The notes under the pieces: model-generated | What the model saw: the letters and a program-made list of their open reading frames with translations, nothing else | Databases searched by the model: none | What the model was told of the DNA's origin: nothing | Program-made: the position numbers and the translations under genes | DNA from: NVTR01 sp965237505 | Lineage (GTDB): Bacteria; Pseudomonadota; Alphaproteobacteria; Rhodobacterales; Rhodobacteraceae | Reading direction: 5' to 3' | Length of the DNA stretch: 64,000 bases | Assembly: GCA_965237505.1 (NCBI GenBank) | Contig: CBDEFR010000005.1 | Span: 1 to 64,000 of the forward strand | In this document: positions 1 to 7,723 of the stretch, piece after piece | How the letters are laid out: each line of letters opens with the position of its first letter | Position numbering within the stretch: position 1 is the stretch's first letter

Positions 1-362
1 GAACACGACATCCGCACCGATCCGGCGATATTGGCGGCAATGAATGCCTCGGCAACCGGCGGGAACACCGGTTACGCCGCCGCCGCGCGATTGCGACGCG
101 GGTGCTGGCAGCGCAGAATGTGGTCCGGGCAGTTCCGTGCGCGGGGGCGATGTATCTGATGCTTGATATCCGGGCCACCGGCATGTCGGGCGAAAGATTC
201 GCCGAGGCGCTGCTTGAGCAAAAGCTGATTGCGGTGATGCCCGGTGAAAGCTTTGGCCGCTGTGCGGCCGGGCATCTGCGGGTCGCCATGACGATCCCGG
301 ACGCAGAATTTGCAGCCGCCCTGAACACCCTGTGCCAGTTTGCCAGCGAGGTTACACAATGA
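1..362 (+). pseudogene. PLP-dependent aminotransferase, internally deleted remnant (5' end off window)
   Basis: Frame 1 at the window start reads EHDIRTDPAILAAMNASA then GGNTGYA, which resembles the N-terminal part of class I/II aminotransferases (the GEHDIRTDP...HTGYA region). From about base 75 the matching frame becomes frame 3, reading RRRRAIATRVLAAQNVV, then GAMYLMLDIRATG and PGESFGRCAAGHLRVAMT, which is the family's C-terminal domain. Some 250 residues, including the expected Schiff-base lysine region, are missing between the two parts and the frames differ, so the gene cannot make an active enzyme. Its stop TGA overlaps the next start (ATGA), suggesting the pair was translationally coupled. 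Family assignment rests on recognised motifs; the deletion is read directly from the sequence. Confidence 0.7.
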
Positions 363-1183
363 GCCATGATCCAGGCGCCATATTTCGCGCACTGCACCGA
401 CCCGGTGATCCGTTCATTCTGGCCAATGCCTGGGACATCGGCAGCGCCAGGATGCTGGCAGCACTTGGCGCCCAGGCCATCGGCACCTCGTCAGCGGCGC
501 ATGCCTTCAGGCTTGGGCGCACCGATATGGGCACCGTGAGCCGCGATGAGGCGCTGTCACATGCATCCGATCTGGTCGCCGCCGTCAATGTCCCGGTCTC
601 AGGCGACTTTGAAAACGGATTTGGAACGGCGCCGGACTTTGTCGCTGAAACCGTGCGTCTTGCGGCCCAGGCGGGTCTGGCAGGCATCTCGGTTGAGGAC
701 ACCGCCCTACCGGAGCCGACGCCATATAACTTTGATCTCGCCGTGGACCGCATCCGCGCCGCCGCGGCAGCAGCGCGCGCCGTGGCTGGCGATTTTGTGC
801 TGGTGGCGCGCGCCGACGGCATCATGAACGGCCAGTACGACATCGAAGAAGCGCTGCGCCGCCTGCGCGCCTTTGATCAGGCCGGGGCAGATTGCCTTTA
901 CGCCCCGCTGCCCAAATCCACGCACGATCTGGCGCGGATTTGCCAAGCCACCAGTAAGCCGGTGAACGCCATCGCCGCTGGTCCTACCTACACGGCGATG
1001 AGCCGCGCTGATTTCGCCGCTCTTGGGGTGGCGCGCATATCGCTCGGCTCGGCGCTGGCGCGGGCCACCCATGGTGTCATTTACGACGCTGCCAAATCGA
1101 TGTTCGATGACGGCCAATTTGCGCGGCTTGCGCCGTCCATAGCGGGTAGCACCGTCGACAAATTGCTCACTCCGCGCACGTAG
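359..1183 (+). CDS. Isocitrate lyase/phosphoenolpyruvate mutase family protein
   Basis: A 274-residue TIM-barrel enzyme of the PEP mutase/isocitrate lyase superfamily, which makes or breaks C-C or P-C bonds next to a carboxylate. Typical segments are visible: the GDFENGFG loop (residues about 82-89), GISVEDTALP (about 115), LVARADG (about 150) and a C-terminal RISLGSALAR strand. The start at 359 (MSHDPGAIFRAL) is chosen because it overlaps the preceding stop as ATGA; an upstream ATG at 332 lies inside the aminotransferase remnant. It lacks the KKCGH signature of true isocitrate lyases, so the substrate is unknown; an oxaloacetate decarboxylase, 2-methylisocitrate lyase-like or carboxy-PEP-related role is possible. 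Confidence 0.85.
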   Translation: MSHDPGAIFRALHRPGDPFILANAWDIGSARMLAALGAQAIGTSSAAHAFRLGRTDMGTVSRDEALSHASDLVAAVNVPVSGDFENGFGTAPDFVAETVRLAAQAGLAGISVEDTALPEPTPYNFDLAVDRIRAAAAAARAVAGDFVLVARADGIMNGQYDIEEALRRLRAFDQAGADCLYAPLPKSTHDLARICQATSKPVNAIAAGPTYTAMSRADFAALGVARISLGSALARATHGVIYDAAKSMFDDGQFARLAPSIAGSTVDKLLTPRT

Positions 1184-1467
1184 TCTGAATTATCAAATTC
1201 AGGCGCTTGCGCGGCACGATAATATTTGCGCCGCGCTGGCGCGCGTCGCGGTGCCTCGGGCGGGGATAATTGGACAAGAAAGATATGCCCTTTGCTTTGA
1301 AAGATCCGAGCCCGATTGTTGCGAATATCGACCTGATGTTTTCCTTTTTACCTATATATCACCGCGCGGAGTGCAAATCGCACGAAGTGCAGGAAATTTC
1401 GTGCCGCAGGCGCTCAATTTGCAAATTTCGCGTCTCGTGCTACGCCTGTGGATAACTGCCGGTCTAA
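1184..1467. other. Intergenic stretch without a recognisable gene
   Basis: No ORF here shows family features. It holds one copy of a recurrent intergenic motif (1250-1286: GGGGATAATT followed by CAAGAAAGA), and a small inverted repeat around TCGCACGAAGTGC (1378-1392) that is also found near 19700. A single match to a DnaA box (TGTGGATAA at 1446-1454) is probably chance. IS630-A1 is inserted at its right edge. Confidence 0.5.
1250..1286 (+). repeat. Recurrent intergenic motif GGGGATATTT...CAAGAAAGA, copy 1
   Basis: The sequence GCCTCGGGCGGGGATAATT followed by GGACAAGAAAGAT recurs in similar form at 6270-6309 (opposite strand), 19725-19755 and 56680-56706, always at gene ends. Function unknown. 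Confidence 0.5.
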
Positions 1468-2627
1468 TACCAACGGCCCCCAGATTTGACTCAAGGGGAT
1501 TCCCACGAGCGGCGTGATCTGATTCAGTGGCATCAAGGCAAGGGAGGCTTTGATGGCAGTAAGGATTACGCGAAAAGACAAGTCCGCAGGCGAGCTTCGC
1601 CAGGAAGCGGCGCGGTGCCGGGATGGGAAAGCGGCGCGACGGATGTTGGCGATTGCCCTGGTTCTGGATGGGGTTGACCGCAAGACGGCGGCAGAAAACT
1701 GCGGCATGGATCGGCAGACGTTGCGGGATTGGGCCCACCGTTACAATGCGGAGGGCGTGTCGGGCCTGTTCAACCGTCGCCCGCCGGATCCACCCTGTCT
1801 GCTGAGCGCGGCACAGAAGGAGGAGTTGGCGGAAATGGTTCGGGCGGGTCCCGACCCCGAAACCGATGGGGTTGTGCGCTGGCGGCGCATTGATCTGAAA
1901 CGCAAGATCGAAGAGCGCTTCGGCGTCACCATGCATGAGCGAACTGTTGGCAAACAATTGGCAAGCCTGGGCTTTCGGCGTCTGTCGGTGCGCCCGCAGC
2001 ATCCGAAATCCGACCCGGATGCACAGGAGGCTTTTAAAAAAACTTCGCCGCAGAGGTAGAAGCAGCCTTGCCGGAAACAGCCCGCAGCAAGCCCCTGGAG
2101 ATATGGTTTCAGGATGAAGCGCGGGTTGGCCAGCAGGGCACGCTCACCCGTATCTGGGCCGAGCGTGGAACACGCCCCCGTGCCCCGCGCGACACCCGCT
2201 ATATCTGGAGCTACATTTTCGGCGCCGTCTGCCCGGAACGGGCTGAAGCGGCCGCTCTGATCATGCCACATGCCGACACACAGGCCATGAGCGCGCATCT
2301 CGCCGAGATCGCTAAAACCGTCGCATCGGGCGCACATGCCCTTCTCATTCTGGATGGCGCTGGCTGGCACGGTTCGGCAGAGCTGGAGGTACCCGACAAC
2401 ATCACCCTGCTCAAACTCCCGCCCTATTCCCCTGAACTCAACCCGATGGAAAATGTGTGGGCTTATCTGCGTGCCAACAAGCTCGCCATATCCGACTTCG
2501 ACAATTATGAGCAGATCGTCGACAGGTGTTGCGAAGCATGGAACTTCTTTGCAAACGACAAAACCGCAATCACGTCAATCACTACCAGACAATGGGCCAA
2601 AACGGTCAACGACTAGGGCCGTTGGTA
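1468..2627 (+). mobile_element. IS630-family insertion sequence, copy A1
   Basis: An 1160-bp element bounded by the inverted repeat CCAACGGCCC / GGGCCGTTGG with a TA dinucleotide at each end, the IS630/Tc1-mariner target preference. It carries a two-frame transposase (1553-2616). Two more copies with nearly identical sequence are at 14064-15223 (reverse) and 43157-44341, so the element has moved recently. It sits between the PEP-mutase-like gene and an MttB-family gene and interrupts no visible coding sequence. Confidence 0.93.
1553..2616 (+). CDS. IS630 transposase, two frames joined by -1 frameshift
   Basis: The first frame (1553-2059) encodes an N-terminal helix-turn-helix region with CGMDRQTLRDWAHRYN; the second (open from about 2041 to 2616) encodes the DDE catalytic domain, with D in WFQDEARVG, D in LILDGAGWH and E in LNPMENVW. 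The frames overlap at a run of seven A (2036-2042, TTTTAAAAAAAC), where a -1 shift gives FKKNFAAEVEAALPE and an uninterrupted protein of about 354 residues. A preserved slippery run in all copies suggests programmed frameshifting or transcriptional slippage. The ribosome-binding site AGGGAGG at 1541-1547 favours the ATG at 1553 over TTG at 1550. Confidence 0.88.
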
Positions 2628-2818
2628 TAAAAGCGACGCTTTGGCGCAAACAGGCAAGACCGCGCTGGTGTCCGGGGCCAGGAATCCAGTGAAAGGGATG
2701 CTGAGAATGGATACGTTCAATTGGTTGATTGCACTCGTTGTGCGCACCATCGGTGCCGCGAGAGGCCGCCCCAACCTCGGTAAGCCAATTGATCCTTTCA
2801 GCTTAACGGATATTTACC

Positions 2819-4357
2819 ATGACAGACCAATCCTCTCGCCGATCCGGTGGCCGCGCCGCGCGGGTCGCCATGCGGGCCGCCCCATTGGCGAAAGACCTGC
2901 GCCCGGTGCGCCCGGGCATGTCGGGCGGCACCTACAAGCCGCTTTCGGACGCCGACGTCAGGCGCCTCAACGCCGCCGCGCTGGACGCTTTGGAGCACAT
3001 CGGCCTGGCCGACGCACCGCAATCTGGCATCGACTATATGACCGCCGCCGGAGCGGAGCTGGGCAGCGACGGACGCCTGCGCTATTCGCGCGCGCTGATC
3101 GAAGACACGCTCGCCAAGGCGCAGCGCACGCTCACCTTGTGCGCCCGCGATCCCGCGCGTGACCTGGAAATATCCGGCACGCGGGTTTATTACGGCACCG
3201 CCGGGGCGGCGGTGCATATGGTCGATGTCGACGGCCGCAATTACCGCGAATCGACGATTCAGGATCTGCACGACGCGGCGCGCATTGCCGACACGCTCGA
3301 TAACATTCACTTCGTGCAGCGTCCGATGGTTGCGCGCGACATCACTGACAATTTCGAGATGGACCTTAACACCATCTACGCCACTTGTTCGGGCACCAAA
3401 AAACACGTCGGCACGTCGATCTTTGAGATCGGTTTTGTCGAGGGTATATTTGAGTTTCTGCACATGATCGCAGGCACAGAAGACGCCTGGCGCAAGCGGC
3501 CTTTCGTGTCCGCCTCGAACTGTTTCGTGGTGCCGCCGATGAAATTCGCCACCGACAGTTGTAAGGTGATGGAGGCCTGCATTGAGCGCGGCATGCCGAT
3601 TTTGCTGCTGTCAGCCGGGCAAGCCGGTGCCACCGCGCCGGCGCCGCTGGCCGGTGCCATCGTGCAGGCGGTGGCCGAATGTCTGGCCGGGCTGGTTTAC
3701 GCGCATGCCATCCGGCCCGCTCACCCGGTGCTGTTCGGCACCTGGCCGTTTGTGAGCGACCTGCGCACCGGTGCGATGTCGGGCGGCTCGGGCGAGCAGG
3801 CGCTGCTGACCGCCGCCTGCGCGCAGATGCACCAGTTTTATGAGCTTCCCGGCGGCGCCCCGGCCGGATTTGCTGACGCCAAACTGCCGGATATGCAGGC
3901 CGGGTGGGAACAGGCCACGTCCGCCGTTATGGCCGGGCTGGCCGGGCTGAACATGATTTACGAGGCCGCCGGGATGCACGCCTCGTTGCTTGGGTTCTGC
4001 CATGAAAGCCTGATCCTTGGCGACGACTTGATCGGTCAGGCGCAGCGTTGCGTGCGCGGCATCGAAGTCACCGATGACAACATCAATCTTGACGTCATGC
4101 GCGCGGTATGCTTGGGCGGGACGGGCCACTATCTGGGCCAGTCGCAAACCCTGTCGCTGATGGAGACCGAATATATCTATCCGGCGCTTGGCGACCGCAC
4201 CTCGCCCAAGGAATGGGAAGAAGCGCAGCGCCCGGACCTTTTGCAGAACGCCAGGAAGCGCAAGGAAGAGATTCTCGCCACCCGTTCGGCGGCCCGGTTC
4301 GATGCAGAACTTGACGCCCGTATCAGGGCTAATTTTAACATTCACCTCCCAGCGTAA
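2819..4357 (+). CDS. Trimethylamine methyltransferase (MttB) family protein, non-pyrrolysine
   Basis: A 512-residue TIM-barrel methyltransferase of the MttB superfamily. In the founding family members trimethylamine is demethylated to a corrinoid protein with the help of pyrrolysine; this protein has no in-frame UAG and belongs to the large non-Pyl group, some members of which (MtgB) use glycine betaine. Visible segments include YYGTAGAAVHMVD (about residue 121), GTKKHVGTSIFE (about 193), a Gly/Ala-rich LLLSAGQAGATAPAPLAG core (about 263) and GGTGHYLGQ (about 441). No corrinoid protein or corrinoid methyltransferase gene lies beside it. A second, diverged paralogue is at 26547-28091. Substrate is unknown. 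The upstream 190 bases separate it from IS630-A1. Confidence 0.85.
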   Translation: MTDQSSRRSGGRAARVAMRAAPLAKDLRPVRPGMSGGTYKPLSDADVRRLNAAALDALEHIGLADAPQSGIDYMTAAGAELGSDGRLRYSRALIEDTLAKAQRTLTLCARDPARDLEISGTRVYYGTAGAAVHMVDVDGRNYRESTIQDLHDAARIADTLDNIHFVQRPMVARDITDNFEMDLNTIYATCSGTKKHVGTSIFEIGFVEGIFEFLHMIAGTEDAWRKRPFVSASNCFVVPPMKFATDSCKVMEACIERGMPILLLSAGQAGATAPAPLAGAIVQAVAECLAGLVYAHAIRPAHPVLFGTWPFVSDLRTGAMSGGSGEQALLTAACAQMHQFYELPGGAPAGFADAKLPDMQAGWEQATSAVMAGLAGLNMIYEAAGMHASLLGFCHESLILGDDLIGQAQRCVRGIEVTDDNINLDVMRAVCLGGTGHYLGQSQTLSLMETEYIYPALGDRTSPKEWEEAQRPDLLQNARKRKEEILATRSAARFDAELDARIRANFNIHLPA

Positions 4358-4362
4358 CCAAT

Positions 4363-6177
4363 TCAATTTATGACTCTATCTTCAAGCGCGATCCATTCAT
4401 TTTCGGCCGCCGACAGGACCTGTTGGCGGGCGCTCAATGCAGCGCTGGCCATGCGAAACTTGGCAGGCTCACGTGCGTAACGTTCCGGGGCCGACAAAAA
4501 CTCGGTTAGTTTGGAGATTTCCGCTTCCAGGCGTTCGATGATTTTCGGCAACTCGTCCAATCGGTGCCGCTCGGTGAACGACAATGCCAAAACGGGATTT
4601 ACTGGAGAATTATCAACCGCTTTTTGGGTCTTCTTGGTGCTCTTTCTGGCCGTTTCAGCCATAACATCGGCACCGCGCTGCGCCTGATAATCGCTCCAGC
4701 CGCCAGCATAGATAACCGCGCGGGCGTCGCCCTCCATCGCCACCGTCAGTGTCGCCACCCGGTCGATGAAATCGCGATCGTGGCTGACCAGCAGAACCGT
4801 GCCGTCATAATCCGCCAGCAGCTCTTGCAGCAGATCAAGCGTTTCAATATCCAGATCATTGGTCGGCTCGTCCAGCACCAGCAGATTGCTATGTCGCGCC
4901 ATCAGGCGGGCCAGCAACAGGCGTGACTTTTCGCCGCCCGACAGGCTGCGCACCGGCGCGCGCGCCTGTGTCTCGTCAAACAGAAAGTCCTTCAGATAGC
5001 CCACCACGTGGCGTGGCCGCCCGCGCACTATGATCTGATCGGCCTTGCCAGCCACCCGCATCGAGGCGTCGCCAACCAAATTTTCCCAAAGCGTGCGATC
5101 GCCCGCCAGCCCGCTGCGGTTTTGGTCAAACACCACCACGTCCAAATTGGCCCCCAGCCTGACACTGCCACGGTCCGGCGCCAGCTGACCGGTCAAGATA
5201 TTAATCAACATGGTCTTGCCCACCCCGTTCGGCCCGACAAAAGCCACCCGGTCGCCGCGCGCCACTCGGATCGAAAAGCCGCGCACAATGTCGCGCCCGT
5301 CAAAGCCATGCGATATATCACGCGCCTCGATCACCCGCTTGCCGGCCCCGGCGCCAGCTTTCAAAACCATGCCGGCGACGCCCTGACGGCGGACTTGAGC
5401 GCCGCGCTCGGCGCGTAGCTCGGCCAAGGCGCGCAACCGCCCCTGATTGCGTTTGCGGCGCGCCGAGATACCCTCGACCGCCCATCTGGCTTCGGCCTTG
5501 ATCTTGCGGCTCAGCTTGTGGCGGCTGACGTCCTCGTTGCGCCAGGTCTTGTCGCGCCAGGCCTCAAAGGCGGCAAAGCCCTTGTCCTGACGCCGCACCA
5601 CACCGCGGTCGATCCACAGGGTGGCGCGCGTCAGTGTGCGCAATAACGCCCGGTCATGGCTGATCAGCACAAAGGCGGCGCGGGTTGCCATAAGTTGCGC
5701 TTCCAGCCAGCCAATGGCGGCAATATCCAGGTGGTTGGTCGGTTCGTCCAGCAACATCAGGTGCGGCGCCTGGGCCATCAGCCTGGCAAGTGCTGCGCGC
5801 CGCCGCTCACCACCCGAGGCTGTTGCGACTGGCGTCGTCAGGTCAAACTTCAACCCGGTCGCGGCGCGTTCGATGCGATAGGTTTCGCTCGGCTCGAGAC
5901 CTTGGGCCGCAAAATCACCCAAAGTGGAAAACCCGCCCATTTCAGGGTTCTGCTCCATGTATCCGATGCTGACGCCGGGCGGCACGACGCGGGTGCCATG
6001 ATCAGGCTCCAGCAGCCCCACCATCACTTTTTGCAATGTGGATTTGCCCGATCCGTTGCGCCCCACCAGCGCAATGCGGTCGCCAGGCTGCACCACCAGA
6101 TCGAGCCCGGCCAAAACCAAATCGCCGCCGAAACCCAACCGTATGTCGGATAGCTGCAAAATCGGAGCACGCGCCAT
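4363..6177 (-). CDS. ABC-F family ATPase (Uup-like)
   Basis: A 604-residue soluble protein with two ABC ATPase domains and no membrane segment, the ABC-F layout; these proteins act on ribosomes or, for Uup, affect DNA transposition and repair. Domain 1 has Walker A GRNGSGKST (about residue 39), signature SGGERRRAALARL and Walker B LMLLDEPTNHLD; domain 2 has GPNGVGKT, LSGGEKSRLLLARL and LLVLDEPTNDLD. A charged C-terminal coiled-coil region (RLDELPKIIERLEAEISKL) ends the protein, as in Uup. The start at 6177 (MARAPILQLSDIRLGF) is where similarity to the family begins; the reading frame stays open upstream into the OlsB-like gene (see the 4363-7224 entry). The stop codon ends 3' of the MttB gene in convergent arrangement. 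Confidence 0.88.
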   Translation of the reverse strand: MARAPILQLSDIRLGFGGDLVLAGLDLVVQPGDRIALVGRNGSGKSTLQKVMVGLLEPDHGTRVVPPGVSIGYMEQNPEMGGFSTLGDFAAQGLEPSETYRIERAATGLKFDLTTPVATASGGERRRAALARLMAQAPHLMLLDEPTNHLDIAAIGWLEAQLMATRAAFVLISHDRALLRTLTRATLWIDRGVVRRQDKGFAAFEAWRDKTWRNEDVSRHKLSRKIKAEARWAVEGISARRKRNQGRLRALAELRAERGAQVRRQGVAGMVLKAGAGAGKRVIEARDISHGFDGRDIVRGFSIRVARGDRVAFVGPNGVGKTMLINILTGQLAPDRGSVRLGANLDVVVFDQNRSGLAGDRTLWENLVGDASMRVAGKADQIIVRGRPRHVVGYLKDFLFDETQARAPVRSLSGGEKSRLLLARLMARHSNLLVLDEPTNDLDIETLDLLQELLADYDGTVLLVSHDRDFIDRVATLTVAMEGDARAVIYAGGWSDYQAQRGADVMAETARKSTKKTQKAVDNSPVNPVLALSFTERHRLDELPKIIERLEAEISKLTEFLSAPERYAREPAKFRMASAALSARQQVLSAAENEWIALEDRVIN

Positions 6178-7224
6178 GCCGCTGGGGCTAGCGCCCGCAC
6201 AGAGGGCCGTCAATGGTGCTTGTTTCTTGTTCTCGAGTCCGCCCTTTTGGCGCTGAAAAGATCGCCCGCATCGCTTCTTTGCAGTCCAAATATCCCCGCC
6301 GGAGGCCCGATTTTTCGCAGAAAAATCGCTACCCCGCCAGCGCCCGCAACAGGCGCGCGCGCGCGCGCGGGATCTGCCCGGACCGGTCGAGAAGAACCGA
6401 CCGTTCATCCCGCAACAGGCGCGCGCGCGGGATCTTCGGACTCGCGCAGCACCTTGTCGGGCGGGCGGAGCCCGCAACAGGCGCGCGCGCGCGCGCGGGA
6501 TCGCCTTGACTTCCAGCCCGGTGAAAACGTGCAGCGTGTTCAACTCATGGTCCAGCACCGCATGATCGCTGACCCAGCCGCCCATAGACAGATAAGTCCG
6601 CAGCAGCGGCGGCACTTTCGCCATCCCGCGCCGCGTATCGATCGTGCCCGGCGAACGCCGCGCGTAGCAGAAAACATCTGCGGATTTGACTCCCGGCATC
6701 CAACGCTCAGGCGCCAGATGCCGTGCATTCAGGATCGCAAATCCATCGAGATATTTCCGCGCGTCGGTCCCGGCAAACGATGAACAACCGAACATCATCT
6801 CAACGTTTTTGCGATCAACATATCTGGTCATCGCCGCCCAGGCGACGCGCATGATGTCAGGATCGTGAAGCTCCGGACGAATGCAAAACCGCCCGACCTC
6901 GACCATCGGACCCGCAAAACTGCGCAACGGCGCATGATCGTAATATTGCGCGGAGTAGGAGCGTTCGATCTCTGCCCCGCTGCGCAGCTGCAACAGCCGG
7001 AAACAGCACACCAGCCTGCCCGACGCCCGCTCTTCCACCAGCACATGACGGCACAGGGCATCAAAGCGGTCGCGGCCGTGCCCGCCGGGCCGTGGCCGCG
7101 CGCCGCTTGAGGCGACAAAGATCTGGTGGCGCAAGCGCTGTGCGGCCCTGACATCAGCCGCTGAACTGGCAAATCGGGCGCGATAGCGCGCATTTCCAAT
7201 ATTGCGGGCCAATATCTGGTTCAT
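4363..7224 (-). CDS. Readthrough ORF: OlsB-like GNAT acyltransferase fused in frame to the ABC-F ATPase
   Basis: An uninterrupted 953-codon frame whose first ~245 residues are an OlsB/hemolysin-type GNAT acyltransferase (start 7224, MNQILARNIGNARYRARF; motifs RLRHQIFV, VEVGRFCIRP, MMFGCSSFAGTD, LRTYLSMGGWVSD). Such enzymes N-acylate amino acids with 3-hydroxyacyl chains to make lyso-aminolipids. The native C-terminus should read IPRARARLLRALAG then stop (TAG at 6329-6331), but a 128-bp insertion between two identical 32-bp GC-rich repeats (6343-6374, 6471-6502) shifts the frame, removes that stop and leaves the frame open into the ABC-F gene. I infer two original genes; a genuine fusion protein is unlikely because the linker is low-complexity Arg/Ala/Cys. 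Because true olsB-olsA lie at 52581-54184, this is a paralogue, possibly a GlsB-type (glutamine lipid) enzyme. Confidence 0.65.
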   Translation of the reverse strand: MNQILARNIGNARYRARFASSAADVRAAQRLRHQIFVASSGARPRPGGHGRDRFDALCRHVLVEERASGRLVCCFRLLQLRSGAEIERSYSAQYYDHAPLRSFAGPMVEVGRFCIRPELHDPDIMRVAWAAMTRYVDRKNVEMMFGCSSFAGTDARKYLDGFAILNARHLAPERWMPGVKSADVFCYARRSPGTIDTRRGMAKVPPLLRTYLSMGGWVSDHAVLDHELNTLHVFTGLEVKAIPRARARLLRAPPARQGAARVRRSRARACCGMNGRFFSTGPGRSRARARACCGRWRGSDFSAKNRASGGDIWTAKKRCGRSFQRQKGGLENKKQAPLTALCAGASPSGMARAPILQLSDIRLGFGGDLVLAGLDLVVQPGDRIALVGRNGSGKSTLQKVMVGLLEPDHGTRVVPPGVSIGYMEQNPEMGGFSTLGDFAAQGLEPSETYRIERAATGLKFDLTTPVATASGGERRRAALARLMAQAPHLMLLDEPTNHLDIAAIGWLEAQLMATRAAFVLISHDRALLRTLTRATLWIDRGVVRRQDKGFAAFEAWRDKTWRNEDVSRHKLSRKIKAEARWAVEGISARRKRNQGRLRALAELRAERGAQVRRQGVAGMVLKAGAGAGKRVIEARDISHGFDGRDIVRGFSIRVARGDRVAFVGPNGVGKTMLINILTGQLAPDRGSVRLGANLDVVVFDQNRSGLAGDRTLWENLVGDASMRVAGKADQIIVRGRPRHVVGYLKDFLFDETQARAPVRSLSGGEKSRLLLARLMARHSNLLVLDEPTNDLDIETLDLLQELLADYDGTVLLVSHDRDFIDRVATLTVAMEGDARAVIYAGGWSDYQAQRGADVMAETARKSTKKTQKAVDNSPVNPVLALSFTERHRLDELPKIIERLEAEISKLTEFLSAPERYAREPAKFRMASAALSARQQVLSAAENEWIALEDRVIN
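6270..6309 (-). repeat. Recurrent intergenic motif GGGGATATTT, copy 2
   Basis: On the minus strand: GCCTCCGGCGGGGATATTT then GGACTGCAAAGAAG. It lies between the original stop of the OlsB-like gene and the ABC-F start, a position expected of an intergenic repeat, which supports the view that the long ORF here is two genes. Confidence 0.5.
6343..6502. repeat. Three direct GC-rich repeats in the tail of the OlsB-like gene
   Basis: The unit CCCGCAACAGG(CG)nGGGATC occurs at 6343-6374 (32 bp), 6409-6434 (26 bp) and 6471-6502 (32 bp, identical to the first), separated by 34 and 36 bp of unrelated sequence. Repeats 1 and 3 start 128 bp apart, which is 2 modulo 3 and matches the observed frame difference. 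The alternating CG tract differs in length between copies, as expected for a slippage-prone sequence. Confidence 0.85.
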
Positions 7225-7318
7225 TTTTCTTGGCGCTCAGTGATTTGCGCCCTAGATATGAGGCCAACGCAGACAGCGCACAAGTCTGACGCAACTGCTC
7301 CGGGGAGGAATAAAACCG

Positions 7319-7711
7319 ATGGCCGCAATCGAAAAAACCGACGCGGACTGGCGCGCGCAATTGTCCGCGCTGGCCTATAAGGTCACCCGCAAACACGGCA
7401 CCGAACGCGCCTTCAGCCACGATAATTTTCCAAAAGATGCCGGCGCATACAGCTGCGTATGCTGCGGTGCCAAGCTGTTTGATCAGGACGCCAAATTTGA
7501 CAGCGGCACCGGCTGGCCGTCGTTTTTCCGGTCGGCGGACCCAGAACGGGTTGCCGAATCTGAAGATAACAGTTGGTTATCGCGGCGCACCGAGGTTCAT
7601 TGCAGCGCCTGCCAGGCACATCTTGGCCACGTTTTCCCTGACGGCCCCAATCCGACCGGGCTGCGCTATTGCATCAATGGGGTGGCGCTGAATTTCGAGC
7701 CCGACGCCTAG
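7319..7711 (+). CDS. msrB: Peptide-methionine (R)-S-oxide reductase
   Basis: A 130-residue MsrB, which reduces the R-epimer of methionine sulfoxide in proteins. The zinc-binding CxxC pairs CVCC (about residue 44) and CSAC (about 94) are present, with GTGWPSF and the catalytic cysteine in RYCINGVALNF near the C-terminus. Length is normal for the family. GGGGAGGAA about 8 bases before the ATG serves as ribosome-binding site. It is divergent from the OlsB-like gene and convergent with the desaturase, only 12 bases away. Confidence 0.95.
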   Translation: MAAIEKTDADWRAQLSALAYKVTRKHGTERAFSHDNFPKDAGAYSCVCCGAKLFDQDAKFDSGTGWPSFFRSADPERVAESEDNSWLSRRTEVHCSACQAHLGHVFPDGPNPTGLRYCINGVALNFEPDA

Positions 7712-7723
7712 CGGGTGTCTTGC

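Noticed and set aside
1446..1454. Perfect DnaA-box match TGTGGATAA as a replication origin signal
   Set aside because: A single 9-mer without a cluster of boxes, an AT-rich unwinding element or dnaA/parAB neighbours is expected by chance.
6343..6502. Three repeats of 26-32 bp with 34- and 36-bp spacers, as a CRISPR array
   Set aside because: The repeats are CG-alternating coding sequence of unequal length in the tail of an acyltransferase gene, there are only three, and no cas genes are in the window.
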